Assembly: GCF_008630635.1 (NCBI RefSeq)
Contig: NZ_CP043869.1
Location: forward strand, 1,240,001 to 1,304,000
DNA: 64,000 bases
Direction: 5' to 3'
DNA from: Neptunomonas concharum
Lineage (GTDB): Bacteria > Pseudomonadota > Gammaproteobacteria > Pseudomonadales > Balneatricaceae
A program made the translations under genes and the position numbers. A model generated the notes under the pieces. That model saw only the letters and a list, made by a program, of their open reading frames with translations. It was not told the origin of the DNA and made no database searches. Shown here in pieces: positions 41,201-48,965 of the stretch; within the stretch, counting starts at the first letter, position 1; each line of letters opens with the position of its first letter.

Positions 41201-41561
41201 TGTGTATTTGGCCCAGTATCTTTGCAATGTGCAGTGCTGTTCGTAGCCTTTGTGCATAATCCGGTCGTTTGAGGGTTAACCAGGCCCTTAGGTTAATAGA
41301 ATGGTTATCCCTGAAGATCAGCGTATTACCTCGTTCAGTCGTTTGAAAGCTGATCGGTTGTGAAACGCCGTCAATATTCAGTTCTTTAAGAATGGTGTAC
41401 TCATGCAGGAGGCGATTGTTTGCGGATGGAAGGTGGGATAGAAGACTGGGTTGCTTGACGATGACCGATTCGAGTGAAGGCTCAGAGGTAGCACGAGATA
41501 GGCGGCTGCGCTGGCCTTGATAGATTAACTCTCGATAGATCAGTGTTTGCGCTGTGTTCAC
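35214..41561 (-). CDS. Giant hybrid sensor: kinase-like, AAA-ATPase, TPR, GAF, PAS, histidine kinase, receiver, Hpt
   Basis: A minus-strand protein of 2115 residues, GTG start in a 4-bp overlap (GTGA) with the response regulator stop. Order: a Ser/Thr-kinase-like domain (about 15-265), then an AAA ATPase (Walker A GYAGVGKSSLVHEL near 335), long TPR-like helical region (about 650-1300), GAF (about 1340-1500), PAS (about 1510-1620), HisKA with FLATMSHEIRTPMN, HATPase (NLLSNAIKFT, DTGIGIS, GTGLGLAI), receiver (LILMDIHLPDMDG) and Hpt (HAHTLAGAAANFG). In the first domain HRD is replaced by HKQ and DFG by DFS, so it is probably a non-catalytic pseudokinase or signal-binding module. Expected partner of the OmpR-type regulator at 41558-42289 and sensor for amine utilisation. 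Confidence 0.93.
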   Translation of the reverse strand: MNTAQTLIYRELIYQGQRSRLSRATSEPSLESVIVKQPSLLSHLPSANNRLLHEYTILKELNIDGVSQPISFQTTERGNTLIFRDNHSINLRAWLTLKRPDYAQRLRTALHIAKILGQIHNARIIHKQITPDNLLINPDTETVTIIDFSLASRLSREYPTLGTPQTHSDNLPYIAPEQTGRINRYIDYRTDYYSFGVTLYELFTGQRPFPQKDNLELLHCHIARQPKAPHLVNPDLPAALSRVILKLLAKDAAQRYQSSYGLYYDLEYCSQIKDTSSTSTFTVGEKDLSERFELPQSLYGRKDTIERLNACFDQATNGQQSLALIAGYAGVGKSSLVHELRQYISQQHGMFAGGKFDQYHRNRPYTAVYQAMQILIRQLLTESDERIQQWRTELQTALGKNAQVILNLIPELSLIIGEQPTAPRLSPSEELHRFSHIFRQMLKVFATAEHPLVLFFDDLQWADLSSLTLLEKLANNPQHPHLLIIGSYRDQDLDQNIAFTHAIHRLKLAPLQVTFVKVEPLTKQDTQQFISDALSHPFEACEPLARISFEKTQGNPFFLNQFLQGLYEEKLIFLEGNRWVWSEEAIRDCEISDNVIDFMVDKIQRLSPQTQAVIQLAACIGNPVALPILAAVYQASIEDTADDLWQALAEGLIFPINTNQLNNQATTHSTRYRFVHDRVQQAAYSLIPQEKIQALHHTIGLIMLERLPEEEQGRRIFDITNHLNQAHSLITAPDERIQLANLNLQAGRRAKEAAAFESAFDYFQTGIDLLPQDSWNSQKQLAIDLHQLAAEAAYIKADFNSLHLLIDAALPYCTRVNDRVHLQELKIQALVATNHFDSALEVALNLLSLLNIKLPEVPSKRVTHQSRLYSLAKLYLTSDERILALPSMTHPEARSAMSILASMFGIVKFSSSGLRPLVMAKEVELTLRHGLCNESAMAFAGYGGVLCGQYQQVDLGYRLGQLALKISKQPEFSRFDHKAESLFSTYIRHYKEPLSVCADALLEAHNKGLETGDIEWSAYSLAAYIQFSILLSTDLDSFSQQVKEYTLQLKESGQKQSLHYSLMALQTVESLRAPKAELNLNGSFYTEEIMLAEHKKHNHKTAICLHYFYKSLLAFLFQHPKEAFAYSEQALSLSVYIGGTYTESFLRYLHALNSLNLLSQLKDAEQLIHIKALENYLKKTDKLALHCPANHEHHQILVKALLLSYQLSYNEAASLFDSAISLAKQSGFHLDFAIANEAAGRCYLRWGKETIAHHYIEQAYMGYSTWGARSKQTLLEREFPHLASAATPKTNTYLAQATPQPEAHKLSDYAYDVASVIKASQAISDEIVLEPLLGRLMGLAIENAGAQRALLLLNRQSLMIEAEAQLEGNTQFYENLTLEAGSHLLPASIIHYVARTKENVVLGHACRHEMFKNDPYIAQQQPLSLLCLPILYHGKLTAMLYLENNQSRDVFDKNRLEALQILSAQAAISIENAKLYQSLEKSEYNYKSLFLNAVEGIFRAAPEGRFISANPALASLLEYPSANHFLDEITDIATQCFYDDQDLFTFMAALNQHQRVLNFETRWLKRSKEPIYVSISARKVNDIQGNLEYYEGSLTDISERKAKEFAERARQKAEAENEAKTRFLATMSHEIRTPMNGILGMAQLLRKGNLQPEQAAQIDTIYNAGQSLLSILNDVLDFSKFESGHITLEEQPFKIDQVLDEAYNLFLPIAQEKSLQLIPRIDRNLPSVRGDRRVLSQILINLLSNAIKFTHAGVISSCMKLLTKTETDLTIRFEITDTGIGISKAAQKTIFRHFTQADSSITRRYGGTGLGLAITKQMIEQQGGKIGVDSHEGNGSCFWFEVSYPIADLPNDTTEHSPQKTIASTIAPLDILLVEDTQVNQAVATGLLEIDGHRVTIADDGYTALSMHNDHAYDLILMDIHLPDMDGVTTAKKIRAHPDPNRAFVRIIALTASVSKQEVDSYLAAGMDDVIAKPIQHERLRRVLSTPYSKAELILNAPAPEGETLLDSSLIQQHLNLLGEERFNQLMEQFQAQARTLLGDLESTSDAHLLAQHAHTLAGAAANFGFHALSAQCKQIENHATTERDNSLNIITLIETSRALFEESVEALSALRLEL

Positions 41562-42289
41562 GACTGACGAACCTCGCCTGCGAAAACATATCCGGCCCCG
41601 TGAGCGGTAAGAATGAAGTGGGGGTTGGATGGCTCGTCAGTGAGTTTTCGGCGAAGACGGCCGATCATGACATCGACGGATCTGTCATTTGGAGTCCATT
41701 CACGATCATGAATAGCATCCATTAATTGATCTCTGGATAAGATGACCCCCGGTGCATTAATCAGAGCACAGAGCAGTTTGAATTCGCCCTCGGGGAGGCG
41801 CTCGCTAACACTCTCAGGTGATGTTAACAGGCGCTTGTTGGCATCCAAGGTCCAACCTTCAAATTGCCAAAGCTGGTGACTTTCTTGCTGTTTAGCCAAT
41901 TGACTGTCTTTGACGCGCCACAGTAAGTTTTTAGCTCTTACCAGTAATTCCCGTGGGTTAAAAGGCTTTGTTACATAGTCATCTGCGCCCAGCTCTAAAC
42001 CGACGATGCGGTCTATCTCATCCCCTTTACTGGTTACCAAAATAATGCCCACGTTAGACACTGACCTCAGCTCACGGGTTAAGGTTAAGCCATCTTTTCC
42101 CGGAAGGCTGATATCCAGCAACACTAAGTCAATATGTTCTTGATGCACACGCCCACATAGATCATCGGCCTGCTCTGTCTCTGCAACGGCATAGCCTTCC
42201 TTTTCAAAGTAACTTGCCAGCAATGAGCGCGACGCAAAGTCATCTTCGACGATCAATATGCGGTATTTGGTGTTTTTCGGGTGAGTCAT
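41558..42289 (-). CDS. OmpR-family response regulator
   Basis: A minus-strand protein of 243 residues from the ATG at 42289 (MTHPKNTKYRILIVEDDFAS); the frame to 42334 adds an unlikely 15-residue tail. Receiver domain with acidic EDD pocket, phospho-acceptor Asp in LVLLDISLPGKDG, Thr/Lys switch (VTSKGDE, VTKPFNPREL). The C-terminal winged helix contains SVDVMIGRLRRKLTDEPSNP. Divergent from QHNDH operon 2 and translationally coupled to the giant sensor kinase. By inference it binds the TTACAT direct repeats at 42410-42427 and 32161-32178. Confidence 0.93.
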   Translation of the reverse strand: MTHPKNTKYRILIVEDDFASRSLLASYFEKEGYAVAETEQADDLCGRVHQEHIDLVLLDISLPGKDGLTLTRELRSVSNVGIILVTSKGDEIDRIVGLELGADDYVTKPFNPRELLVRAKNLLWRVKDSQLAKQQESHQLWQFEGWTLDANKRLLTSPESVSERLPEGEFKLLCALINAPGVILSRDQLMDAIHDREWTPNDRSVDVMIGRLRRKLTDEPSNPHFILTAHGAGYVFAGEVRQS

Positions 42290-42409
42290 GGAAAGATCTT
42301 TCTTAGTAAGGAATGGTTTGAGTCTAGCAATCAAGGCGGTTAATGAAAAGCTGGTGGATTTTTATAGAAAAGATATATTTTTATTAATTTTCAATTGGTT
42401 AACGGATGA

Positions 42410-42479
42410 TGTTACATTCTGTTACATGTTCAAACAAATGCGCACATATTGCGACTACTTTATTTACACCGCAGGGGTA
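42410..42479 (+). promoter_or_regulatory. Response-regulator promoter module of QHNDH operon 2
   Basis: TGTTACATTCTGTTACAT (two TGTTACAT octamers, period 10), and exactly 41 bp after the second TTACAT the element TTTACACCGCAGGGGTA (42463-42479). Same architecture and spacing as upstream of porin 2. TTTACA could be the -35 hexamer. The remainder of the 42290-42574 gap contains no gene. Confidence 0.7.
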
Positions 42480-42574
42480 CCTTATCAACATACCTAGTTT
42501 GAGTGTTTGCTTTTAGTCATCCATCTGATACTGGGCAACAATAAAAATATCACCGAAAGCCAGGAGTGATAGTC

Positions 42575-44167
42575 TTGAAAAACACACGTATGAAGCGAGC
42601 AGCATACCTCGGTAGTGCCGTGGCCTTACTGAGTATATCGGGTACAGCCTTAGCGGCAGATGGTTTGCAAATCATTAAGAAAAACTGTTTGTCATGCCAT
42701 ACCGAAACAGGTAATTCGGATGCGCCGTTTTCTCGAATCAGTGAACAGCGTAAAACGCCAGAAGGCTGGATGACGACGCTCTATCGGATGAAAACCCAGC
42801 GAGGTTTGAATATCTCTCCCGAAGAGGAGCAGGTTCTTATTAAGTATCTATCGGATACGCAAGGATTAGCCCCTTCTGAAACGTTGGCGCAACGTTATAT
42901 TTTAGAGCGCACTCCGAATAAAGTTGAAGAAGTTGATCCGGCGTATGCTGAAATGTGTACTCGATGTCACTCGGGTGCTCGTTTCGGTATGCAGCGTCGT
43001 ACCCAAGGAGAGTGGGAGAAACTTGTCCATTTCCATATGGGGCAGTATCCAACGATTGAATATCATGCGCTGGCCCGAGACCGCGCTTGGTTTGATATCG
43101 CCTTAAATGACGTAGCACCTAAGTTGGCTGCGGATTACCCATTTAAAGCACAAGCTTGGGATGATTGGGCAGCGAAACCTAAGTCAGATTTAACCGGTAA
43201 CTGGATGATGAGTGGTTATCTTCCTGAGAAAGGTGACTTCTCGGCACAGCTGAGTGTAATCAAAGAGGCCGATGATCGTTATGTGTTATTGGTTAACGGC
43301 ACCTATGCTGACGGTAGCAAATTAAATGGCAGCGGAAGTGCAAAAGTATTTACTGGTTATGAATGGCGTGCGTCTCTCATTATCGATGGTCAGGCGTTAA
43401 AACAGGTCTTGGCAACTGACGAGCAGGGGATTCGTATGTCGGGCCGGATGTTCGTAAAAGGCTCTGATGAGATCGGCGGCGCAATAACAGCAGTAAAAGC
43501 GGGTAGTTCACCTGCTATCGCCGCTGTTAGCCCTACTTATGTCAAGCAGGGCAGTACCCAGACGCTTGTCATTACCGGTGCAAATTTGGATCAGCCTCTC
43601 TCTTTTGGAGAAGGACTCGATGCCAAAGTCGTAAGTCAGGCTTCAGATCATATTGTTGTTCAGGTAAAAGCAGGTGCGGATGCACCGGTAGGTATGCGCA
43701 CACTCAGCATTGGCTCTGCCCGTGTTGAGGATGCCATTGCAGTTTTTGACAAACTGGCGCGTGTTGATATCACACCGAATGATTCCATAGCGCGAATTGG
43801 CGGTAACGGTGGCCTTATCCCTAAACAAAAAGCAGTTTATCGTGCTATCGGGTATGCCGCAGGAGCGGATGGTAAACCCGGAACTGAAGATGATCTGAAA
43901 TTAGGCTACATGCCGGCAAGTTGGTCCTTGAAGCCGTTCGATCAGGTAGCGGAAGAAGACCATGATCTCAAATATGCAGGCAAAATCGATGCGCGGGGTA
44001 TCTTCACGCCGGGTGATGCAGGCCTAAATCCAGAACGTCGAATGTCCGCCAATAATGTCGGAAACCTGACCGTCGTTGGTACTGTGACGGAGGGTGAACA
44101 AATGTTATCGGGTAACGCTCATTTGATGGTGACTGTACAGGACTACGTGAGATCGTTAATCCAATAG
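42575..44167 (+). CDS. qhpA: Quinohemoprotein amine dehydrogenase alpha subunit, copy 2
   Basis: A protein of 530 residues using the TTG at 42575, with AGGAG 8 bases upstream and the same TTGAAAAA start as copy 1; an in-frame GTG lies at 42566 and an ATG at 42590. Signal peptide followed by CLSCH (38-42) and CTRCH (128-132) heme motifs, then the beta-domain region (IAAVSPTYVKQGSTQTLVIT, YMPASWSLKPFD). It is a full-length paralogue of 24079-25671 and so has the same diheme cytochrome role. First gene of operon 2, divergent from the response regulator. Confidence 0.95.
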   Translation: MKNTRMKRAAYLGSAVALLSISGTALAADGLQIIKKNCLSCHTETGNSDAPFSRISEQRKTPEGWMTTLYRMKTQRGLNISPEEEQVLIKYLSDTQGLAPSETLAQRYILERTPNKVEEVDPAYAEMCTRCHSGARFGMQRRTQGEWEKLVHFHMGQYPTIEYHALARDRAWFDIALNDVAPKLAADYPFKAQAWDDWAAKPKSDLTGNWMMSGYLPEKGDFSAQLSVIKEADDRYVLLVNGTYADGSKLNGSGSAKVFTGYEWRASLIIDGQALKQVLATDEQGIRMSGRMFVKGSDEIGGAITAVKAGSSPAIAAVSPTYVKQGSTQTLVITGANLDQPLSFGEGLDAKVVSQASDHIVVQVKAGADAPVGMRTLSIGSARVEDAIAVFDKLARVDITPNDSIARIGGNGGLIPKQKAVYRAIGYAAGADGKPGTEDDLKLGYMPASWSLKPFDQVAEEDHDLKYAGKIDARGIFTPGDAGLNPERRMSANNVGNLTVVGTVTEGEQMLSGNAHLMVTVQDYVRSLIQ

Positions 44168-44239
44168 TGCTGAATCCATTGTTTTGAAATTAACCTCAAA
44201 CCAGCCTACTTGGCATAAAACAAAGAAAACGAGGTGAGT

Positions 44240-45673
44240 ATGGGATCTCTGTCACTGGTTAAACCAAATATGCATTTGGTTGACCTGAAATCTCGAACAA
44301 TGCTGTTTCATGTACCAACCAGCGGCTTATTTGAATTGGATGAAATGAGCCGTGACTTGATTAGTCTGTTTAGCGAACAGAGTGCAGTCACAGCACCAAT
44401 GATCAAAGAACGTTTCGCCGGTCGATACGCAAGTGGTGAAGTGTTGGAGCTACTTGAAGAGTTTAAAGCGATGGAGATTATCCATGACTCTTCGGGTGTA
44501 GCTCGTTTAAACCCAGCACCCAGAAAGGTGAAGCAGTTCCCTTTAACAACGGTCGTGCTGAATGTTAACACTGGGTGTAATTTGAGCTGCACCTACTGCT
44601 ATAAAGAGGACCTTACAACCCCATCAAGAGGGGAAAAAATGTCGGCGGAAACGGCGATTAAGTCGATTGAAATGTTGCTAAAAGAATCGCCCGATCAAAA
44701 GCAATACAACGTTGTCTTTTTTGGTGGGGAACCTTTGACGAATATGCCGATGATTCGTGAGGTTGTTGCTTATTGTGAACGCCGTTTTGCCGACTTAGAA
44801 GCCAGAGTCGATTTTACAATGACCACAAATGCGACCTTGTTGACAGAAGAGTTGGTTGATTGGTTCAACGAACACCGATTTGGGCTAACGATCTCTATGG
44901 ATGGTCCAAAGGCGATGCATGATAAGAATCGCATTACCGTTGGAGGTCAAGGGACATACGAGGTAGTGAAAAAGAAAGTCGCTATGTTGTTATCTCGGTA
45001 TACGGCTCGTCCTGTCGGATGCCGGGTCACCTTAACCCGTGGTATTACCGATGTGAATACCATCTTTAATCATCTCTACCATGATTTAGGCTTTACTGAA
45101 GTGGGGTTTGGGCCCGTTACTTCAGGGGATATTGCTGAGTTCAATCTAACGGGCGATGAAATGACGGAAGTGTTTGCAGGTATGAAGCGTTTGGGCGCCC
45201 AGTACTTGGAAGCCGCTTTAGAGAATCGTAATTTTGGCTACGGCAACATGCATCAATTGATGACTGATCTCCATGAGGGTAACAAAAAACAACTGCCATG
45301 CGGTGCCGGTGTTGCATTGTTAGCGGTGGATAAAGAGGGTGACTTTAACCTGTGTCACCGATTTACGGGTTCTGACGTTGCCACCTTTGGGGATGTAGAT
45401 AAAGGAATTGATAAACCGGCGTTAGCTGCCTTTGTGGAGCAGCGTTTGGACAGAAGCGATACCGGCTGTGAAACCTGCCGTATACGCAACATCTGCTCTG
45501 GCGGATGCTATCACGAAAGCTACGCAAAATATGGTGATCCTGCGACACCTTCATACCACTACTGTGACCTTTTAAGAGATTGGGTTGATTATGGCGTAGA
45601 AGTGTACTCGCAAATAATGCTCAAGAACCCAGGGTTCTTTGATGCCTATGTATCGCCACGAAGAGGTACTTAA
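44240..45673 (+). CDS. qhpD: Radical SAM maturase QhpD, copy 2
   Basis: A protein of 477 residues from the ATG at 44240 with ACGAGG 5 bases upstream (a GTG two codons earlier is possible). Radical SAM motif [12 protein letters not shown] with Cys113, Cys117 and Cys120, the GGEP motif in FFGGEPLTN, and C-terminal cysteines in NLCHRF and [18 protein letters not shown]. Highly similar to copy 1 along the whole length, so both operons keep their own maturase for the adjacent qhpC. Three bases separate its stop from qhpC2. Confidence 0.95.
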   Translation: MGSLSLVKPNMHLVDLKSRTMLFHVPTSGLFELDEMSRDLISLFSEQSAVTAPMIKERFAGRYASGEVLELLEEFKAMEIIHDSSGVARLNPAPRKVKQFPLTTVVLNVNTGCNLSCTYCYKEDLTTPSRGEKMSAETAIKSIEMLLKESPDQKQYNVVFFGGEPLTNMPMIREVVAYCERRFADLEARVDFTMTTNATLLTEELVDWFNEHRFGLTISMDGPKAMHDKNRITVGGQGTYEVVKKKVAMLLSRYTARPVGCRVTLTRGITDVNTIFNHLYHDLGFTEVGFGPVTSGDIAEFNLTGDEMTEVFAGMKRLGAQYLEAALENRNFGYGNMHQLMTDLHEGNKKQLPCGAGVALLAVDKEGDFNLCHRFTGSDVATFGDVDKGIDKPALAAFVEQRLDRSDTGCETCRIRNICSGGCYHESYAKYGDPATPSYHYCDLLRDWVDYGVEVYSQIMLKNPGFFDAYVSPRRGT

Positions 45674-45676
45674 AGC

Positions 45677-46000
45677 ATGAAACATTTAAAGTCGTTTAAT
45701 AAGAAAGCAAAAATGTTGGATGTCGCGGTAGGTCAGGGCGATGTTGAAGAAGTGGTCGCGATGCAGACGATTGTTGGCTGTACCTCAACCAACGACCCCG
45801 GTTGGGAAGTGGATGCTTTTGGTGGTTTAGGCTCGCTGTGCCAGCCGATGGAGTCTGATCTTTATGGATGTGCTGATGCCTGCTGGTGGCCGGCTCAGGT
45901 CCCCGACACGATGAACACCCATCCAGACTGGTCTCAAGACGTTGCTAAGGCGGATAAAGACTGGCGCAAAATTGATGGTATTTTCCCAGAGTCTGAATAA
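45677..46000 (+). CDS. qhpC: QHNDH gamma subunit precursor (CTQ protein), copy 2
   Basis: A protein of 107 residues, [20 protein letters not shown] at the start. The leader is again exactly 28 residues, ending EEVVA. In mature numbering Cys7/Glu16, Cys27/Asp33, Cys41/Asp49 and Cys37/Trp43 are all conserved ([12 protein letters not shown]). Compared with copy 1 the changes lie mainly between these positions (Thr-Ser-Thr-Asn for Thr-Ala-Thr-Thr after Cys7; Ala for Pro at 40), which could tune substrate fit. Crosslinked by QhpD, oxygenated by QhpG and trimmed by QhpE according to the known pathway. Confidence 0.95.
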   Translation: MKHLKSFNKKAKMLDVAVGQGDVEEVVAMQTIVGCTSTNDPGWEVDAFGGLGSLCQPMESDLYGCADACWWPAQVPDTMNTHPDWSQDVAKADKDWRKIDGIFPESE

Positions 46001-46012
46001 GGAGGCCGGTGA

Positions 46013-47140
46013 ATGAAATTTATAAATATGATGAAGCCCCTTAAAGCCTTGGGCATAGCGGTAACGGGCGGGGTCTTAATGAGTGGCGGTATGACTGCGC
46101 AAGCTTCAGAGATGCATGAGTACTTGCTGACGGTAACGCGCCCTAATCAGCTACACGTTATTGATACCGAAACGGATAAATTAGTGCGCAGCTGTGATGT
46201 GCCAGGTATTTTCGGTAATGGCGGAATAGCAACCTCACCCGATGGACGTGTTGCATATGTCTTGAGTGGAAAGTGGGAAGATGTTTACGGTATTGATATT
46301 ACCGACTGTCAGTTGGTTTTCTCTGCAAAACAATCCAGTAAAACCGAGCAAGTTAAAACGATCATTTCGATGACAGTCAGCCCCGATGGTAAGGAACTCT
46401 ACACGGTGCAAAATCCTGTCAAACTTCATTCTGATCATTTTGAAGTACAGACACCTCGTTTGGCTGTCTTCAACACTGCTGATGGCATGGATGCCAAACC
46501 TGTTAGAACGTTTCCCGTTGATCGGCGCATTACCAAGCTGGGGCGTCTAGATTCGGGTGAAGTCATTCTAGGTGGTGGTGATGTGAAAGCGATTGATCCG
46601 AAAACAGGTGAAATCCGCACGTTAGCTAAACTTCAAAACTGGGATCGAAGCCCGGAAAAGTGGGTACCACCCGATGCTTTCCAAATGCATACGATGGGAG
46701 AACACATTGGTGAATATATCATGCCGTATTTCACCATTAAGTGGAACGGCGACCCTGGTGACATGGAGAAAGCGGAGTTCCTGTGGGGGATGACACGTAT
46801 CGATACCAAGACAGGTGAGGTAGAAAGCGGAGAAGTGCTTCCATTTGAGTTTATTGTCTTTAACTGGGTCACTGATCCAAATAATAAAGATATTGTGTAC
46901 GGTTCTTTCAACACCTTGTCTAAGCATAATGTGAAGGAGGGTAAAACCTTGGCGGTTCACAACTTGGAGCATACTTACTACAACCTCAACATGTTAGAGG
47001 ATGGCAGCAAGATATACGTTGGAGGCACATCCAGTGATATTTCGGTTCATGACCCCGAAACATTGGAGAAAATCGGTTCGATACAGCTCACGGGAGATAT
47101 GTCGACATCCGACTTAAGGATTGCAAAGTTACGTCTGTGA
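46013..47140 (+). CDS. qhpB: QHNDH beta subunit, seven-bladed propeller, copy 2
   Basis: A protein of 375 residues with signal peptide (MKFINMMKPLKALGIAVTGG then MTAQAS). Propeller repeats are visible (TRPNQLHVIDTETDKLVRSC, SPDGKELYTVQNPV, MLEDGSKIYVGGTSSDISVH). AGGAGG-like ribosome binding site (GGAGGCCGGTGA) before the ATG. The paralogue at 27498-28637 has the same length and motif order. A terminator at 47184-47211 separates it from the maturation genes, which would lower their expression relative to the structural genes. Confidence 0.93.
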   Translation: MKFINMMKPLKALGIAVTGGVLMSGGMTAQASEMHEYLLTVTRPNQLHVIDTETDKLVRSCDVPGIFGNGGIATSPDGRVAYVLSGKWEDVYGIDITDCQLVFSAKQSSKTEQVKTIISMTVSPDGKELYTVQNPVKLHSDHFEVQTPRLAVFNTADGMDAKPVRTFPVDRRITKLGRLDSGEVILGGGDVKAIDPKTGEIRTLAKLQNWDRSPEKWVPPDAFQMHTMGEHIGEYIMPYFTIKWNGDPGDMEKAEFLWGMTRIDTKTGEVESGEVLPFEFIVFNWVTDPNNKDIVYGSFNTLSKHNVKEGKTLAVHNLEHTYYNLNMLEDGSKIYVGGTSSDISVHDPETLEKIGSIQLTGDMSTSDLRIAKLRL

Positions 47141-47183
47141 CGTTAGTTTCAAACTATAGCTTCAACAAAAAATAATAATATAA

Positions 47184-47211
47184 GGGGCGATGTAACATCG
47201 TCCCTTTTTTT
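47184..47211 (+). terminator. Terminator/attenuator between structural and maturation genes
   Basis: GGGGCGATG-TAA-CATCGTCCC followed by seven T, 43 bases after the qhpB stop and 27 before qhpF. No separate promoter is obvious behind it, so read-through is likely. Confidence 0.82.
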
Positions 47212-47237
47212 ATGGGTGCCTCCCATAGTTTGGATCA

Positions 47238-48965
47238 ATGATGCTTCGATGGATTTCACGAACGGTTGCCAGTGATCAACCCGAGCAATTAGAGAAAGCG
47301 TTTCGCTGGCTATACAGCTTTGTGAAGCCTCAAAGCCAAGCAATTGGTGGGTTGCTTCTCCTATCTGTGCTTGCTTCTATGCTGGTGCTTTTGCAGCCTT
47401 GGTTAACAAAAACATTAATCGATGACGGCTTAATTGCCAAAGATTATGGCACGTTAGTCAGTGTGGCTTTACTGATGATCTCGGTAGGTATTATTAGTAC
47501 GGCGTTATCCGGTGTGACGCGTTATTTGCACACTCGTTTGTCTGGGCGAATTCTGTTCTCCCTTCGCGATAATATCTATCATCATTTACAAACCCTTTCA
47601 CCTAGCTTCTACGGAAAGCGGCGGATAGGTGACCTATTGTCTCGTTTGGATGGTGATGTTGCCGAAATTCAGCGCTTTTCAGTAGATAGTTTATTCTCCG
47701 CCGTGAGCAGTGTATTAGGGTTGCTAGGGTCGGTGGTTATGTTGCTCGCTCTCTCTTGGAAACTATCGCTCTTGGTGCTGATTTTGATCCCCCTTGAAGT
47801 GCTCTGGCTGCGTTGGATGCGACGAAAAGTCGAAGTGAAGGTGCGAACCATTCGAGAACGTTCGTCTGACTTGTCGAGCTTTTTGGTTGAAACCCTACCG
47901 GCTATGAAGTTTATCCAGTCGGTTGGGCAGGAGGAGCGAGAGCGAGATAGACTAAACACGCTGAACGAAAACTATTTAGGTGATCTGCTTAAGCTTCAGG
48001 TGACGGAGTTCTTTACGCAAGCGATACCGAGCACCTTGACTTCACTAACCCGCGCGTCTGCTTTTCTTATTGGTGGATACTGGGTTATTGAGGGTAGTTG
48101 GCAATTGGGCTCTTTAATCGCTTTTTCCACTTATTTGGGTATGGCGGTTGGACCGGTTAACAGCCTGCTGGGCTTGTATGTTGCGATTCAGCGTATGAGT
48201 GTGAGCTTGGGGCGGGTCAACGAACTGAGGTTGGAGCAGCCAGAGATTCCGCATGACGATACATGGCAGCCATTGCCTACAACGGTAGTCGGTGAGCTGC
48301 AATTGACGGGACTAAGCTTTTCCTACCCAGGTCGAGAACAATTAATCCTGTCCGATGCTTCTGCCTTTATACCCGCTGGTAGTAAAGTTGCCTTGAGTGG
48401 TTCATCAGGTGTCGGCAAGTCCACCTTAATTGACCTTTTGCAGCGCTATTATGATCCACAAGCGGGAAGTATTCAGATAGATAGCATTGATATACGCACG
48501 ATTAGCCCTTTCATGCTTCGCAAAGCGATTGCTGTGGTCAGCCAGGATATTGTCCTGTTTAGAGGCTCGCTTCGAGAAAATATCCGTTATGCCAACCCTG
48601 ACGCAAATGATCATCAAGTTGAGAAGGCGGCTGAGCAGGCTCAGTTGCTTGGTTTGATTTCAGAGCTACCTCAAGGCATTGATAGTGTGATTGGCGAGCG
48701 CGGGCAGCAACTGTCTGGTGGCCAGCGGCAGCGTATTGCCATTGCTCGTGCACTGCTACAAAACCCTATTATTTTGGTTTTGGATGAGGCGACGGCTGCC
48801 GTTGATGAAGTAACTGAAACACAAGTTATTGATGCCGTTGATCAGTTATTTGCAGGTCGCACGCGTATCTTAATTAGTCATCGAGCCTCAACGTTAGCGG
48901 GTGCTGATACATGCTTAACACTTGTGGATGGTAAATTGTTATCCAATGGTGAGCTTACCGCATGA
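47238..48965 (+). CDS. qhpF: ABC exporter QhpF (permease-ATPase fusion)
   Basis: A protein of 575 residues with six membrane segments (about residues 35-310) fused to an ATPase domain: Walker A LSGSSGVGKSTLID, signature LSGGQRQRIAIARALL, Walker B PIILVLDEATAAVD. In Paracoccus the homologue is needed for export of the modified gamma subunit to the periplasm, since QhpC has no Sec signal. Its stop overlaps the start of the peptidase gene (ATGA). This is the only copy in the window, so it presumably serves both gamma subunits. Confidence 0.9.
   Translation: MMLRWISRTVASDQPEQLEKAFRWLYSFVKPQSQAIGGLLLLSVLASMLVLLQPWLTKTLIDDGLIAKDYGTLVSVALLMISVGIISTALSGVTRYLHTRLSGRILFSLRDNIYHHLQTLSPSFYGKRRIGDLLSRLDGDVAEIQRFSVDSLFSAVSSVLGLLGSVVMLLALSWKLSLLVLILIPLEVLWLRWMRRKVEVKVRTIRERSSDLSSFLVETLPAMKFIQSVGQEERERDRLNTLNENYLGDLLKLQVTEFFTQAIPSTLTSLTRASAFLIGGYWVIEGSWQLGSLIAFSTYLGMAVGPVNSLLGLYVAIQRMSVSLGRVNELRLEQPEIPHDDTWQPLPTTVVGELQLTGLSFSYPGREQLILSDASAFIPAGSKVALSGSSGVGKSTLIDLLQRYYDPQAGSIQIDSIDIRTISPFMLRKAIAVVSQDIVLFRGSLRENIRYANPDANDHQVEKAAEQAQLLGLISELPQGIDSVIGERGQQLSGGQRQRIAIARALLQNPIILVLDEATAAVDEVTETQVIDAVDQLFAGRTRILISHRASTLAGADTCLTLVDGKLLSNGELTA

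Noticed and set aside
46622-46972. Antisense frames opposite qhpB2 and other large genes
   Set aside because: They are shadows of well-supported genes and lack ribosome binding sites.
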